From CAXBNB01 sp040151475 (GTDB taxonomy: Bacteria > Bacteroidota > Bacteroidia > Cytophagales > Cyclobacteriaceae), in NCBI RefSeq assembly GCF_040151475.1, contig NZ_JBDKWG010000079.1, forward strand, positions 1 to 42,164: 42,164 nucleotides of DNA. The letters are read 5' to 3'. Position numbers and translations under genes: made by a program. Below, piece after piece: positions 7,309 through 16,667 of this stretch (its first letter is position 1; every line of letters begins with the position of its first letter). The notes below the pieces were generated by a model. It made no database searches. It saw nothing but the letters and a program-made list of their open reading frames with translations, and had not been told where the DNA came from.

Positions 7309-8250
7309 TTGGTAGAAAAAATCATAACACTCGAAAACATCCCATTGACAGAATTTTTGGGTGTGGAAAATAAAAACATCAATGAAATAGCTTCTGCTTT
7401 TCCTAAGAGTAAAATAATATCAAGAGGAAATGAAATAAGGATACAAGGGTCTTCACCCGAGATTATCATGATCAATGAGATCCTTACTTCACTGATCAAT
7501 CACTATAATAAGTATGGCAAATTGACCGAAGAAAACATAGCTTCTTATATCAAAATGGATAAAGATGACGTGTTGGAGGGTCATGATGAAGTGTTGCTGT
7601 ATGGTACCCGAGGGTTTAAAATTTGTCCGAAAGGAACGAATCAAAAAAAGCTCGTAGAATCGTCGATAAAAAATGATTTGGTTTTTGCAATTGGCCCGGC
7701 CGGAACAGGGAAAACTTATATTTCAGTAGCCCTGGCCGTAAAAGCTTTGAAAGAGCGGGAAGTAAAGAAAATCATAATTACCCGCCCGGCAGTAGAAGCT
7801 GGGGAAAATCTTGGTTTTTTACCTGGAGACCTTAAGGAAAAAATAGATCCTTACCTTCGTCCAATTTACGATGCTTTGGACGATATGATTCCTTCTGAAA
7901 AACTTAAATATTACAAGGAAAAGGGAGTGATAGAGATAGCTCCGTTGGCTTATATGAGAGGGCGTACCCTAAAGGAGGCCTTTATCTTACTTGATGAAGC
8001 ACAAAATACCACACCCATGCAGGTCAAAATGTTTTTGACCAGAATGGGCCCGAAATCCAAAATGATTATTACAGGAGATACCACACAAATCGATTTGCCT
8101 AACAGACAAAAATCAGGTTTATTGGAGACTTTGGAGGTGTTGAAGGATGTGGAGGGAATAGGGTTTATCAGGCTGAGCGGAAAGGATGTCATTCGTCATA
8201 AATTGGTGAGGCATATCATTTCGGCTTACGAGAAATTCGAAAACAAGTAA
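7309..8250 (+). CDS. phoH: PhoH-like ATPase
   Basis: The protein has 313 residues. Translation probably begins at TTG 7309: an in-frame TAG at 7297-7299 rules out anything earlier, and no ATG follows for many codons, while MVEKIITLENI matches the expected family N-terminus. Walker A is GPAGTGKT (129-136) and Walker B is FILLDEAQN (225-233). ITRPAVEAGENLGFLPGDLKEK lies between them and TGDTTQIDLP follows, all hallmarks of the PhoH P-loop NTPase. PhoH proteins are cytoplasmic and linked to RNA metabolism, often near ybeY. Here the divergent neighbour is a DUF62 gene, and a palindromic element sits 17 bases past the stop. Confidence 0.93.
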   Translation: MVEKIITLENIPLTEFLGVENKNINEIASAFPKSKIISRGNEIRIQGSSPEIIMINEILTSLINHYNKYGKLTEENIASYIKMDKDDVLEGHDEVLLYGTRGFKICPKGTNQKKLVESSIKNDLVFAIGPAGTGKTYISVALAVKALKEREVKKIIITRPAVEAGENLGFLPGDLKEKIDPYLRPIYDALDDMIPSEKLKYYKEKGVIEIAPLAYMRGRTLKEAFILLDEAQNTTPMQVKMFLTRMGPKSKMIITGDTTQIDLPNRQKSGLLETLEVLKDVEGIGFIRLSGKDVIRHKLVRHIISAYEKFENK

Positions 8251-8267
8251 TTGCTTTTGCTCATCTA

Positions 8268-8415
8268 GGGCAAACACATTTAAAAACGAAACCTATTTAC
8301 CGCACCAGTTGCGGTATCTTTTTAAGTCACAGTGAATCTTAAGAGGCTCCTGAACAACTTGCCTGACGGCAGTCAGGAGCCATGGGATAATAAGAATTTT
8401 TAAATGTGTATGCCC
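8268..8415. repeat. 148-bp palindromic element, copy 2 (MITE-like)
   Basis: The terminal repeats gggcaaacacatttaaaaa (8268-8286) and the complement of 8397-8415 match at 18 of 19 positions. The stem TACCGCA/TGCGGTA recurs (8298-8304, 8310-8316), as does the nested CCTGAC-ggca-GTCAGG (8362-8377). The central stem is instead GGCTCCTGA/TCAGGAGCC (8345-8353, 8373-8381), unlike copy 1. The element fills most of the gap between phoH and comEC and might serve as a terminator for phoH. Confidence 0.75.
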
Positions 8416-8498
8416 AATTTGCCAATCTCATTGGAATAATATTTACTATTTACTTCGTTATTTATTATATTACTTAGTTCACTTTGGCTGAGTATATA

Positions 8499-10607
8499 AT
8501 GTTTATATGGACTCCATATCCATTTCTAAGAATTATAGCTGCTTTTATTCTTGGAATATTAGTTGCTAAATTTGAATTTATAAGGGAGTCGGTCATTACC
8601 CACCAACTTCTTATTCTTGGAAGTGTTGTATTTACTTTTTTGCTGATTTGGGTTTCAAAAATCCCTAACAGACTAATCATTGCAGGTAATCTGGGTTTAA
8701 TTATTGTAATGTTGGTAGCCGTCATAAGGTTTGATAATTACCGTGAAATCAACAATCCGAACCACATCATTCACATCGGCAAAGAAATTGATGGTTATGT
8801 GGCTGAAGTCAATTCTGCCTGTGTCGTAAAGGAGAAATATTTCATCTATGAAGTTGATATAGTTAAAGTATTAATAAGCAATGCTTTTGAGGATAAGCAA
8901 GGTAAGGTTCATTTGTATATTAGAAGAGAAAGCCAACTGGCTAAACCGTTGAAATACGGAGACAGGATTGCGTTGCATCAGTCTCCATTCAGACTACCTC
9001 CTCCTAAAAATCCGCATGAATTTAACTATATGGAATATATGGCGGGTCGAAATATCTATTATCAGCAGTTTGTAGATGTTTCAGATGTTGGCATCATTGC
9101 TCATGGATCTCCATATTCTATTATGGCGTGGTGTATCAATCTGAGAAATCATTTTGGAGGTTTGATTGAAAAATACGTAGATGGAGAGCAGGAGACAGCC
9201 ATTGCAAAAGCGTTGATCTTAGGCATAAGAGACGGATTGGATCAGGAGACCAAAAGGTCTTATTCTGCGTCAGGAGCTATGCACGTATTGGCAGTTTCGG
9301 GTTTGCATGTTGGTATCATCATTATTATCGTTTCATTTCTTCTAAGACCAATATCAAAAGGTAAAACAGGTAAAATTATTTCTTCGGGCATATCAATTGT
9401 TTTTCTTTGGATTTTTGCTTGTGTTACAGGACTTTCTCCTTCCATTCTGAGAGCCGTTACCATGTTTTCCATTATTATCGTTGGACAAACATTTTACAGT
9501 CGTCCCAGTATTTACAATTCACTGGCTTTGTCAGCTTTTGTACTTTTATTTTACAATCCCAACTTTCTATTTTCAGTAGGTTTTCAATTGTCCTATATCG
9601 CTGTACTGGGTATCGTTTACATCTATCCCTTGATTCATAACGCCATCACCTTTGACAATTGGTTGTTAGAAAAAACGTGGGCAATCACCTGTCTTTCTAT
9701 TGCTGCTCAGTTGGCAACATTTCCGCTTACTCTTTATTATTTCCACCAATTCCCTGTCTATTTTTTGATATCAAACCTGGTAGTGATACCAGCTGCTTTT
9801 CTTATAATGTCAATAGGTATTGCGTTGATCGCTTTGGGATTTACTCCTCTGGCTTCTTTTATTGGAATGGCTCTGCAGAAGTTAATATTTTCCTTAAATA
9901 CAGTGGTCTCATTTATTGAAAAACTTGATTTCAGTCTGATTGACTGGCTTTACCTGAGTCCGTCGCAGACCATATCCATTTATTTAATGATTGTATTTTC
10001 TTTTGCCCTGATGTACTTTCGGAAATTCCGGTTTTTATATGTGTTAACACTGCTGGCTTTGATTATATCAGCTATTGGCACATGGTCTCTTTTGATACAA
10101 AGTGAAACGAGAAAATTGACGTTTTATGAAATAGGAGGGGAGTCTGTTTTGGATAGGATAGAAGGTTTGAATTCTGAACTTATTAATATTAAAACAATAA
10201 ACAATATGGAATTGGTGAGGTATCAGGTAGAGCCAAACCGGTTGAATAGCCATTTGAGAAAAATTGAGGTTGATTCTTTGTCAAACTCGCTAAAGCCCAG
10301 TAAATATGATGGATTAGCGTATTATTTCTGGAAAGGGGAAAAGTTTGTTTTTGTCCAAGAACCTATGGAGCACATTGATTTTAATAATAAAGTTGAAACT
10401 GATTATCTGGTAATCAGCAACAATGCTACTGTTGATACAGATTTTATAATGGAAAATTTTCAGTTTGATAAAATAATTGTGGATAGTTCAAATGATTATC
10501 GCACCTGTAGATTTTTTGAGCGTTTTGCAGAAAAATATCATTTGAAGTGTCGGATCTTGAGAAATGAAGGAGCATTAACAATTGCTCTTACTTCACTTAA
10601 TCAATAG
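8499..10607 (+). CDS. comEC: ComEC/Rec2-family DNA uptake channel protein
   Basis: The ATG at 8499 (702 residues, MFIWTPYPFLRIIAAFILG) is preferred over a TTG five codons earlier. N-terminal membrane helices and a DUF4131-type domain (about 1-200) come first. The Competence domain follows, with the conserved stretch ALILGIRDGLDQETKRSYSASGAMHVLAVSGLHVG around 238-272 and about eight further membrane helices to near residue 510. The last 190 residues are soluble, but the metallo-beta-lactamase motif HxHxDH is absent, as is usual for Bacteroidota ComEC. The expected role is passage of single-stranded DNA across the inner membrane during transformation. The 3' end overlaps the converging TerB-like gene by 15 bases. 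Confidence 0.92.
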   Translation: MFIWTPYPFLRIIAAFILGILVAKFEFIRESVITHQLLILGSVVFTFLLIWVSKIPNRLIIAGNLGLIIVMLVAVIRFDNYREINNPNHIIHIGKEIDGYVAEVNSACVVKEKYFIYEVDIVKVLISNAFEDKQGKVHLYIRRESQLAKPLKYGDRIALHQSPFRLPPPKNPHEFNYMEYMAGRNIYYQQFVDVSDVGIIAHGSPYSIMAWCINLRNHFGGLIEKYVDGEQETAIAKALILGIRDGLDQETKRSYSASGAMHVLAVSGLHVGIIIIIVSFLLRPISKGKTGKIISSGISIVFLWIFACVTGLSPSILRAVTMFSIIIVGQTFYSRPSIYNSLALSAFVLLFYNPNFLFSVGFQLSYIAVLGIVYIYPLIHNAITFDNWLLEKTWAITCLSIAAQLATFPLTLYYFHQFPVYFLISNLVVIPAAFLIMSIGIALIALGFTPLASFIGMALQKLIFSLNTVVSFIEKLDFSLIDWLYLSPSQTISIYLMIVFSFALMYFRKFRFLYVLTLLALIISAIGTWSLLIQSETRKLTFYEIGGESVLDRIEGLNSELINIKTINNMELVRYQVEPNRLNSHLRKIEVDSLSNSLKPSKYDGLAYYFWKGEKFVFVQEPMEHIDFNNKVETDYLVISNNATVDTDFIMENFQFDKIIVDSSNDYRTCRFFERFAEKYHLKCRILRNEGALTIALTSLNQ

Positions 10608-10988
10608 AGGTTGGATTTGCTTTTTAATTTCCAGTTTGTCAGCACAGATATGAGGGTCACTGTATATTTTCAACATTAGTTCAAACAACACTTCTTCGTC
10701 ATAGCCAAGCTTTGCAGCAAGTTTTCCGCAAAATTTAATTTCTTCATCATAGAGTCTTCCATCTATCTTCATCAATTGCACTATAGAGTAGATATATTCA
10801 AATTTTTCATCATCACTCAGTGTATTGAGGTCTTCTATAGGGTGATGTTCATCGTAACAAGCTGAGATTTGCTCTTGAGTCAGCCCTTTTGCTTTTCCGA
10901 TTTCATTGATCAGATCAATTTCTTCCTGAACGACCACTCCATCTATTTTGGCCAGTTGGATGAGTATGTTTAAATGAATGTTTGGCAT
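10593..10988 (-). CDS. TerB-like helical protein
   Basis: The start is the ATG at 10988 (131 residues, MPNIHLNILIQLAKIDGVV); a TTG-initiated form from 11024 adds twelve residues without family support. The protein is all-helical and shows the duplicated TerB signature: LAKIDGVVVQEEIDLI at about 12-27 and LMKIDGRLYDEEIKFC at about 76-91. In the TerB fold, acidic residues of these repeats bind metal. TerB-like proteins accompany stress and envelope systems, but a free-standing member gives no precise function, and no other ter genes are near. The gene converges on comEC, and its 5' side faces the ACP phosphodiesterase gene. Confidence 0.75.
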   Translation of the reverse strand: MPNIHLNILIQLAKIDGVVVQEEIDLINEIGKAKGLTQEQISACYDEHHPIEDLNTLSDDEKFEYIYSIVQLMKIDGRLYDEEIKFCGKLAAKLGYDEEVLFELMLKIYSDPHICADKLEIKKQIQPLLIK

Positions 10989-11130
10989 ATAGCTTGGTTT
11001 TACTGATTTTTCAATAGTAAACAAATATAGAAAATCATAAGGATCAAAAATTGATCCGCAATTGATAAAAATTAAATATCTTCAGTTTTTATAAAGTTTC
11101 ATTATTTAAGGCAATAATTTATTTGAACAT

Positions 11131-11148
11131 TACCAATTTATATTGGTA
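11131..11148. promoter_or_regulatory. Perfect inverted repeat in the terB-like / acpH divergent region
   Basis: TACCAAT (11131-11137) and ATTGGTA (11142-11148) are separated by four bases and lie 18 bases before the ACP phosphodiesterase start. The site could be an operator or an RNA hairpin in the leader. No partner regulator can be named. Confidence 0.35.
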
Positions 11149-11165
11149 GCTGTAAACCCAAAAGC

Positions 11166-11756
11166 ATGAATTTCCTGGCTCACCTTTACTTATCAAAAGA
11201 TTCTGAAAAAATTGCTATCGGAAATTTTATTGCTGATTTCGTGAAAGGAAACCAAATAGAAGCCTATGATCAGGAGATAAAAAAAGGCATATTGATGCAT
11301 AGAGAAATAGACCGGTTTACCGATTCGCATGGGATTGTAAAGGAAAGCAAAGCCCGGCTGTGGGAGAAGTATCGACATTATGGAGCAGTAATAGTGGATA
11401 TTTATTACGACCATTTTCTGTCAAAAAACTGGAACTGGTATTCCGAAGAACCTTTAAAAGAATTTACTAAAAGACAATATGCCATGCTTTCCATGCATTC
11501 TGCCGATTTTCCGATAGGAGCAGGTAAAACATTGAAATATATGAAGCAGACAGACTGGCTTTACAATTACCAGTTTCTGGATGGTATAGATATGGCACTA
11601 AAGGGGATGTCAAGACGAGCAAAATTTGATTCCGGAATGGAATCGGCCATCAGGGATTTAAATAAAGACTATGAACTTTACCAGGCAGAATTTGCTTCGT
11701 TTTTCCCACTGTTGGAAAAGCATATTACCGATTTTGAGATCAATGAATTGAAATAA
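11166..11756 (+). CDS. acpH: Acyl carrier protein phosphodiesterase (AcpH family)
   Basis: The protein has 196 residues, the usual length. The N-terminus MNFLAHLYLS is the family signature. The metal-binding residues typical of this HD-like fold are seen in IADF (about 22-25), LMHREIDRFTDSH (43-55) and VDIYYDHFLS (77-86). AcpH removes the 4'-phosphopantetheine group from holo-ACP, giving apo-ACP, in the cytoplasm. It is transcribed alone, 77 bases before the M61 peptidase. The symbol is given on family membership only; many Bacteroidota members are described as DUF479 proteins. Confidence 0.85.
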   Translation: MNFLAHLYLSKDSEKIAIGNFIADFVKGNQIEAYDQEIKKGILMHREIDRFTDSHGIVKESKARLWEKYRHYGAVIVDIYYDHFLSKNWNWYSEEPLKEFTKRQYAMLSMHSADFPIGAGKTLKYMKQTDWLYNYQFLDGIDMALKGMSRRAKFDSGMESAIRDLNKDYELYQAEFASFFPLLEKHITDFEINELK

Positions 11757-11833
11757 ATTTAACCCTTCATGTAAAAATGAAAATCTTCTTGAGATTTTAA
11801 ATGTAATATTGCCTGGTCAAAACTTAAAACTCA

Positions 11834-13762
11834 ATGCAAAGATTTCTGCCTCTGCTTATTGCAGTATTATTATGGTTTAAGAGCACATCAATTAATGCTC
11901 TGGACAACAATCCAATGTTTGTTTACACACTCGATATTGCAAATGTAGTAGATGACAGGGTTCAGGTTCAGTTGGAAACTGAAGGATTAAGTCAAAACGA
12001 TATTACTTTCTATATACCTAAGATTATTCCCGGAACATATCGTGTTGCAGATTATGGTCGTTTTGTGTCAGATTTTAAGGCTTTTGATAAGAAGAATAAA
12101 CCCCTGAAGGTGGAACGCCTTGACGACAATAGTTGGAAGATAAGTAAGGCCAAAAAGTTAGCCAGACTTTCTTATTGGGTAGATGATACCTATGATACGG
12201 AGTTGGAGGAGAATATGATTTTTCCTATGGCTGGAACCAACATTGAGGCAGGGAAAAATATAGTGATTAATACGCCCGGTTACTTCGGATATTTCGAAGG
12301 AATGCACAAAAATGAGTTTGAAGTCAATATAGTCAGACCGAATGACTTTTATGGCTCCACCGGACTTATCAAAACCAGAAGTTTTAAGCCAAACAACTTG
12401 AACTCAAATAGTGATAATCTGATTATTGCAGGGGATGATGTGATGGTTGATACCTATCATATATCCGATTATCATCGATTGATAGACTCGCCAATAATGT
12501 ACAATGTCCCTGATACCACTATTATAAAAGTTGGAAATACTGAAGTACTCATTTCTGCATATGCACCCAAAGGAATGATTACTTCAAAATTTATCGCTGA
12601 GAACGTGGAGCAGATCCTGATGGCTCAAAAAGAGTATTTGGGCGGAGAGCTTCCTGTTGAAAAGTATGCTTTTATCTATTATTTCGAAGATTATTCTAAG
12701 GCATTGCCGGTAAATGGTGCATTAGAACATTCTTATTCATCTTATTATTACTTTCCTGAAGTACCTGAGCAATATTTGGCCCAGATTTTAAAAGATGTGG
12801 CAGCTCATGAGTTTTTTCACATTGTTACTCCTCTCAATGTTCACTCAGAGGAAATAGAATATTTTGACTTTAATGAGCCAAAGATGTCAAGCCATTTGTG
12901 GATGTATGAAGGTATTACAGAATATTTTTCGGACAATGTACAGGTCAAATACAATATCATATCCGATGAAGATTACCTGAATGTATTAAGGGAAAAAATT
13001 ATCAATGCGGCTGATAAGTACAATGATACTTTATCGTTTACCGACCTTAGTAAATATACGCTGGATCAGTATAAAGATGAATACAACAATGTGTATGAAA
13101 AAGGGGCATTGATAGGTATGTGCCTTGATATTAAGTTGAGGCAGTTATCGGATGGGGAATATGGCGTTCAGGAATTGATGAGAGACTTATCAGTTAAATA
13201 TGGTAAAACCACTCCTTTTAAAGATGATGAACTTTTTGGCGTAATATCACAATTGACTTATCCGGAAATAGATGATTTTATAAACAGATATATTGTTCAG
13301 GGAGGAGTTTTACCTTATCGGGAGGTTTTTGACATTGTGGGTATTGATTATCTGGAATACGTAGAGGGAGAAGAGTATTCTTTGGGATTTACTTTGGAAG
13401 CATTGACCATTGATACAGTTGAGCAAAAAATTAAAATTATTGATGCAGACAAACTGGATAGTTTTGGCCAGAAAATTGGCTTTGAAACAGGTGATATTTT
13501 AGTCCGAATTAATGGAAAGGATATTCCTGAATTGAATGGAATGGCTCAATTCTTTTTCGAGGAAAAATCTATTCTTAGAGAACTGGACGAATTATCTTAT
13601 ACCGTGATTCGTCAAAATGAAAATGAAGAAAAGAGAGAGGTCGAATTAAAAGCACCAGTTCAAACCATACCTTTTGAAGACGAGCATGTGTTGATGTTTA
13701 ATGAAAACCCGTCCGAAGATCAATTGAAGGTCAGGGAGAGTTGGCTAAGGGTGAAAAAATAG
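11834..13762 (+). CDS. M61-family metallopeptidase with C-terminal PDZ domain, secreted
   Basis: The protein has 642 residues, with a Sec signal at 1-22 (MQRFLPLLIAVLLWFKS). An N-terminal beta domain runs to about residue 235. The zinc site is H325-EFF-H329, and the later segment WMYEGITEYFSD (357-367) supplies the third ligand in this family (glycyl aminopeptidase-like, M61). A PDZ domain follows at about 520-600, where LGFTLEAL and GFETGDILVRINGKDI match the fold. The protein probably acts in the periplasm or at the outer membrane, cutting peptides or taking part in protein quality control; its specificity is unknown. A strong terminator follows 26 bases after the stop, so it ends its own transcript. 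Confidence 0.92.
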   Translation: MQRFLPLLIAVLLWFKSTSINALDNNPMFVYTLDIANVVDDRVQVQLETEGLSQNDITFYIPKIIPGTYRVADYGRFVSDFKAFDKKNKPLKVERLDDNSWKISKAKKLARLSYWVDDTYDTELEENMIFPMAGTNIEAGKNIVINTPGYFGYFEGMHKNEFEVNIVRPNDFYGSTGLIKTRSFKPNNLNSNSDNLIIAGDDVMVDTYHISDYHRLIDSPIMYNVPDTTIIKVGNTEVLISAYAPKGMITSKFIAENVEQILMAQKEYLGGELPVEKYAFIYYFEDYSKALPVNGALEHSYSSYYYFPEVPEQYLAQILKDVAAHEFFHIVTPLNVHSEEIEYFDFNEPKMSSHLWMYEGITEYFSDNVQVKYNIISDEDYLNVLREKIINAADKYNDTLSFTDLSKYTLDQYKDEYNNVYEKGALIGMCLDIKLRQLSDGEYGVQELMRDLSVKYGKTTPFKDDELFGVISQLTYPEIDDFINRYIVQGGVLPYREVFDIVGIDYLEYVEGEEYSLGFTLEALTIDTVEQKIKIIDADKLDSFGQKIGFETGDILVRINGKDIPELNGMAQFFFEEKSILRELDELSYTVIRQNENEEKREVELKAPVQTIPFEDEHVLMFNENPSEDQLKVRESWLRVKK

Positions 13763-13788
13763 GGTTCAAAAAGAGCCTGACTGGTAAG

Positions 13789-13818
13789 GGAAGTATAGAC
13801 CATACTTCCTTTTTTTAT
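13789..13818 (+). terminator. Intrinsic terminator of the M61 peptidase gene
   Basis: The stem GGAAGTAT (13789-13796) / ATACTTCC (13802-13809) has a five-base loop and is followed directly by a run of T (13810-13816). Confidence 0.85.
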
Positions 13819-13869
13819 TTTATGGCAGTACCTTCGATTTGTCGGTTGAAATGATAAATTTGCCATTAA

Positions 13870-14313
13870 ATGATAAACTCCAAACCTAAAATCAGCACTT
13901 TATTTTCTGTGGGCGTATTTCTTATCATTGCCTACAGCGTGTTCATATACTCATTGATTCAATACCTTAATGCACCAGAGCCTGGTATGACGACCATGAT
14001 CTTGATTGTAACTACCGGGCCGATTGCACTTGTCATCACAATCAAGTCTTTAATGGGGGTGAAATTTATGGAGATTTCAAAAGAAAAATTCTGCTTAAAT
14101 TACCCTTTCAGATTCAGAAAGGAGAGGTTTTCAGGAAAAGATTTAGCTTTTTGGAAAATTGATAAAATTAAAACTTTTGGAGGCGTATATGAAGAGTTGA
14201 TTTGGAAGACCAAATCGGGAAAGCAATACAGCATAAGTAAACAGGAACATACTGAATATGACAAAGCAAGAAGCTATATGATTAAGAAATTCAAAAAGCT
14301 CCAAAAAACATGA
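13870..14313 (+). CDS. Small membrane protein of unknown function
   Basis: The protein has 147 residues. Two membrane helices (about 10-32 and 40-62) are followed by a soluble, basic domain of about 80 residues with the pattern LAFWKIDKIKTFGGVYEELIWKTKSGKQYSISKQEH, reminiscent of PH-like beta domains. I do not recognise a named family. The stop overlaps the start of crcB by four bases (ATGA), so the two are translationally coupled. Whether the link to fluoride export is functional is unclear. Confidence 0.7.
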   Translation: MINSKPKISTLFSVGVFLIIAYSVFIYSLIQYLNAPEPGMTTMILIVTTGPIALVITIKSLMGVKFMEISKEKFCLNYPFRFRKERFSGKDLAFWKIDKIKTFGGVYEELIWKTKSGKQYSISKQEHTEYDKARSYMIKKFKKLQKT

Positions 14314-14681
14314 TTCGACTTGCTTTTATAGTAGGGTTAGGAGGGTTTCTTGGCAGTTCTGCCAGGTTTCTTATCCAACAGTTGTTCCTGCGTATTTTAC
14401 CGGGAATGGGAGTTGCAGGTACATTTGTAGCCAATATAGTGGGTTGCTTTATCATTGGTATTTGTATAGTGCAGTCAGGCAGAATGCAACGTGAATGGAT
14501 GGTGTTCCTTACCAGTGGATTTTGTGGGGGATTTACCACTTTTTCTGCTTTCGCTCTTGAAAACACCAACTTTATCATAGGAAACCATAGCAGTCAGGCA
14601 CTGCTTTATATTGGTCTCAGTATTGTGCTTGGTCTGGTAGCAACGTACGCCGGAATGTTGCTCGGTAAATCAATAATATAA
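14310..14681 (+). CDS. crcB: Fluoride-specific ion channel (CrcB/Fluc)
   Basis: The protein has 123 residues and four membrane helices, the normal size. The conserved channel motifs are present: GGFLGSSARF (11-20), GTFVANIVG with N42 lining the pore (37-45), and GFCGGFTTFSAF (70-81) carrying the Phe-box and the central Na+ site. Fluc channels act as antiparallel dimers and let fluoride leave the cell. I saw no fluoride riboswitch upstream; the gene is instead coupled to the preceding small membrane protein. Thirteen bases separate it from the CocE-type hydrolase, so a common transcript is likely. Confidence 0.93.
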   Translation: MIRLAFIVGLGGFLGSSARFLIQQLFLRILPGMGVAGTFVANIVGCFIIGICIVQSGRMQREWMVFLTSGFCGGFTTFSAFALENTNFIIGNHSSQALLYIGLSIVLGLVATYAGMLLGKSII

Positions 14682-14694
14682 ACGAATTGAAAAA

Positions 14695-16590
14695 ATGCAA
14701 AAGTATTTACAAACACTCTTGGTTGTTTTTTTAGGAATATTGTTTTCATGTGAGTTTGAAAAAGAACAATATGTTCCTTTTACCGCCGAAGGTGATGCCC
14801 GGTTTATAGTAGAAAATTATGAGAAGTCAGAAGTATATATTCCGATGCGTGACGGGACTAAATTATTCACATCTATTTATGTTCCGAAAAAGAAGGATGA
14901 AAAGTATCCAATTCTGATGAACAGGACTCCTTACGGAGTGAAACCCTATGGTACTGAGCCGTCTGATTATAAAAAAGACCTTGGGCCAAATATGAGATTG
15001 ACTCGTGACCTGTATATTTATGTATATCAAGATGTTAGGGGGAAATATATGTCTGAGGGCGAATTCATCAATATGACTCCACACAGCCATGTGAATGAAG
15101 ATGGAAAAACAATTAATGAAAGTACCGATACTTTTGATACCATCGAATGGTTGTTGGAAAACATCAAAAACAACAATGGGAAAGTAGGCCAATGGGGTAT
15201 TTCTTATCCCGGATTTTATACAGCAGCTGGTATAATTGATTCACACCCTGCCCTGGTAGCAGCATCTCCACAAGCACCTATTGCAGACTGGTTTTTTGAT
15301 GATTTTCATCATCATGGGGCATTTTTTCTACCACATACCTTCAATTTTTTCAGCACTTTTGGTCAGCCAAGACACGGTACTACCAAAGAATCCGTTCCAA
15401 AATTTATTCATGGAACAAAAGATGGCTATGAGTTTTTTAAAAACATAACCCCCCTAAAAAAAGCCAATGAAATGTATTTTGGAGATAGCATCAAATTTTG
15501 GAATGAGATACTGGAGCATCCCAATTATGATCAATTCTGGCAGGAGCAGAACATTCTTCCACACCTGAAAAACATCAACTGCGCCGTACTGACTATTGGA
15601 GGATGGTTTGACGCTGAAGACTTGTATGGACCACTTAAAGTCTATCAGTCTATTGAAGAAAAAAATCCGAAAATATTCAATGCACTAGTGATGGGGCCAT
15701 GGGGACACGGTGGCTGGAAAAGAACTACGGGAGAGTCTATGGGAGATGTGTATTTTGGAGATAAAACCTCGAACTACTACGCCAACGAAATTATTTATCC
15801 ATTTTTTGCCTATCACTTGAAAGGTGAAGGTAATGCCGATTTACCTGAAGCCACTGTTTTTGAAACGGGAACAAATCAATGGAAAACGTTTGATACCTGG
15901 CCTCCGGAAAATTTGAAATTTAAAAATCTGTATTTCAACAAAAAGCAAGCCCTTTCTTATACTCCACCAAAAAGCAATGAACATGGAATGGAGATATTTA
16001 TCAGTGATCCTGAAAATCCTGTTCCATTTACTGAGTACAAAATTGGTATGCCAAAGCGTTACATGTCCGATGATCAGCGGTTTTTACAGGATAGAAAAGA
16101 TGTTGTCTATTACCAGACAGAGCCTTTGGAAGCAGACCTGACCATTGCCGGGCCTGTAACAGCCAATCTAATGGTGACAACCGATCAGGGTGATGCAGAT
16201 TGGGTGGTTAAGCTCATAGATGTATATCCTAAAGATCACCCTCCATTTCCACATCAACCGGATAAAGACATGGGCGGCTACCAGCAAATGGTGCGTAGTG
16301 AAGTATTGCGGGGTAGGTTTAGAAATGACTATGAAAACCCTGAGCCATTTACACCCAACGCATTGACTCAGGTAAAAGTGCCTCTGCAGGATGTTTTCCA
16401 TACTTTCAAAAAAGGCCATCGTTTGATGGTTCAGATTCACAGTAGCTGGTTCCCATTGGTCGATATCAATCCACAGAAATATGTTGACAATATTTACATG
16501 GCAGAGCCTTCTGATTTTATAAAAGCGAAACACAAAATAAGCAGATCGGGTAGTGATCCTTCTTTCCTGAGAATAGGGGTGCTGGAGTAG
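14695..16590 (+). CDS. CocE/NonD-family serine hydrolase (X-Pro dipeptidyl-peptidase S15 fold), lipoprotein
   Basis: The protein has 631 residues. It has a lipoprotein signal with LFSC at 16-19, then an alpha/beta-hydrolase domain. The catalytic Ser is S170 in GQWGISYPGF, the Asp probably D306 in GGWFDAEDLYGPL, and the His H338 in GPWGHGGW. A C-terminal jelly-roll domain of the XPP type (about 400-625) contains YQTEPLEADLTIAGPV and the typical GHRLMVQIHSSWFP. Relatives include cocaine esterase, glutaryl-7-ACA acylase and X-Pro dipeptidyl peptidases, so it cleaves an ester or amide outside the cytoplasm; the substrate is not predictable. It sits just downstream of crcB and 77 bases before a phosphodiesterase lipoprotein. 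Confidence 0.9.
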   Translation: MQKYLQTLLVVFLGILFSCEFEKEQYVPFTAEGDARFIVENYEKSEVYIPMRDGTKLFTSIYVPKKKDEKYPILMNRTPYGVKPYGTEPSDYKKDLGPNMRLTRDLYIYVYQDVRGKYMSEGEFINMTPHSHVNEDGKTINESTDTFDTIEWLLENIKNNNGKVGQWGISYPGFYTAAGIIDSHPALVAASPQAPIADWFFDDFHHHGAFFLPHTFNFFSTFGQPRHGTTKESVPKFIHGTKDGYEFFKNITPLKKANEMYFGDSIKFWNEILEHPNYDQFWQEQNILPHLKNINCAVLTIGGWFDAEDLYGPLKVYQSIEEKNPKIFNALVMGPWGHGGWKRTTGESMGDVYFGDKTSNYYANEIIYPFFAYHLKGEGNADLPEATVFETGTNQWKTFDTWPPENLKFKNLYFNKKQALSYTPPKSNEHGMEIFISDPENPVPFTEYKIGMPKRYMSDDQRFLQDRKDVVYYQTEPLEADLTIAGPVTANLMVTTDQGDADWVVKLIDVYPKDHPPFPHQPDKDMGGYQQMVRSEVLRGRFRNDYENPEPFTPNALTQVKVPLQDVFHTFKKGHRLMVQIHSSWFPLVDINPQKYVDNIYMAEPSDFIKAKHKISRSGSDPSFLRIGVLE

Positions 16591-16667
16591 TAGGATAATC
16601 TGTGATAGAGAATAATAAGATATATTTTAAACGAGAAAATAAACCTTCAATCTAATTCTGAAAGACA

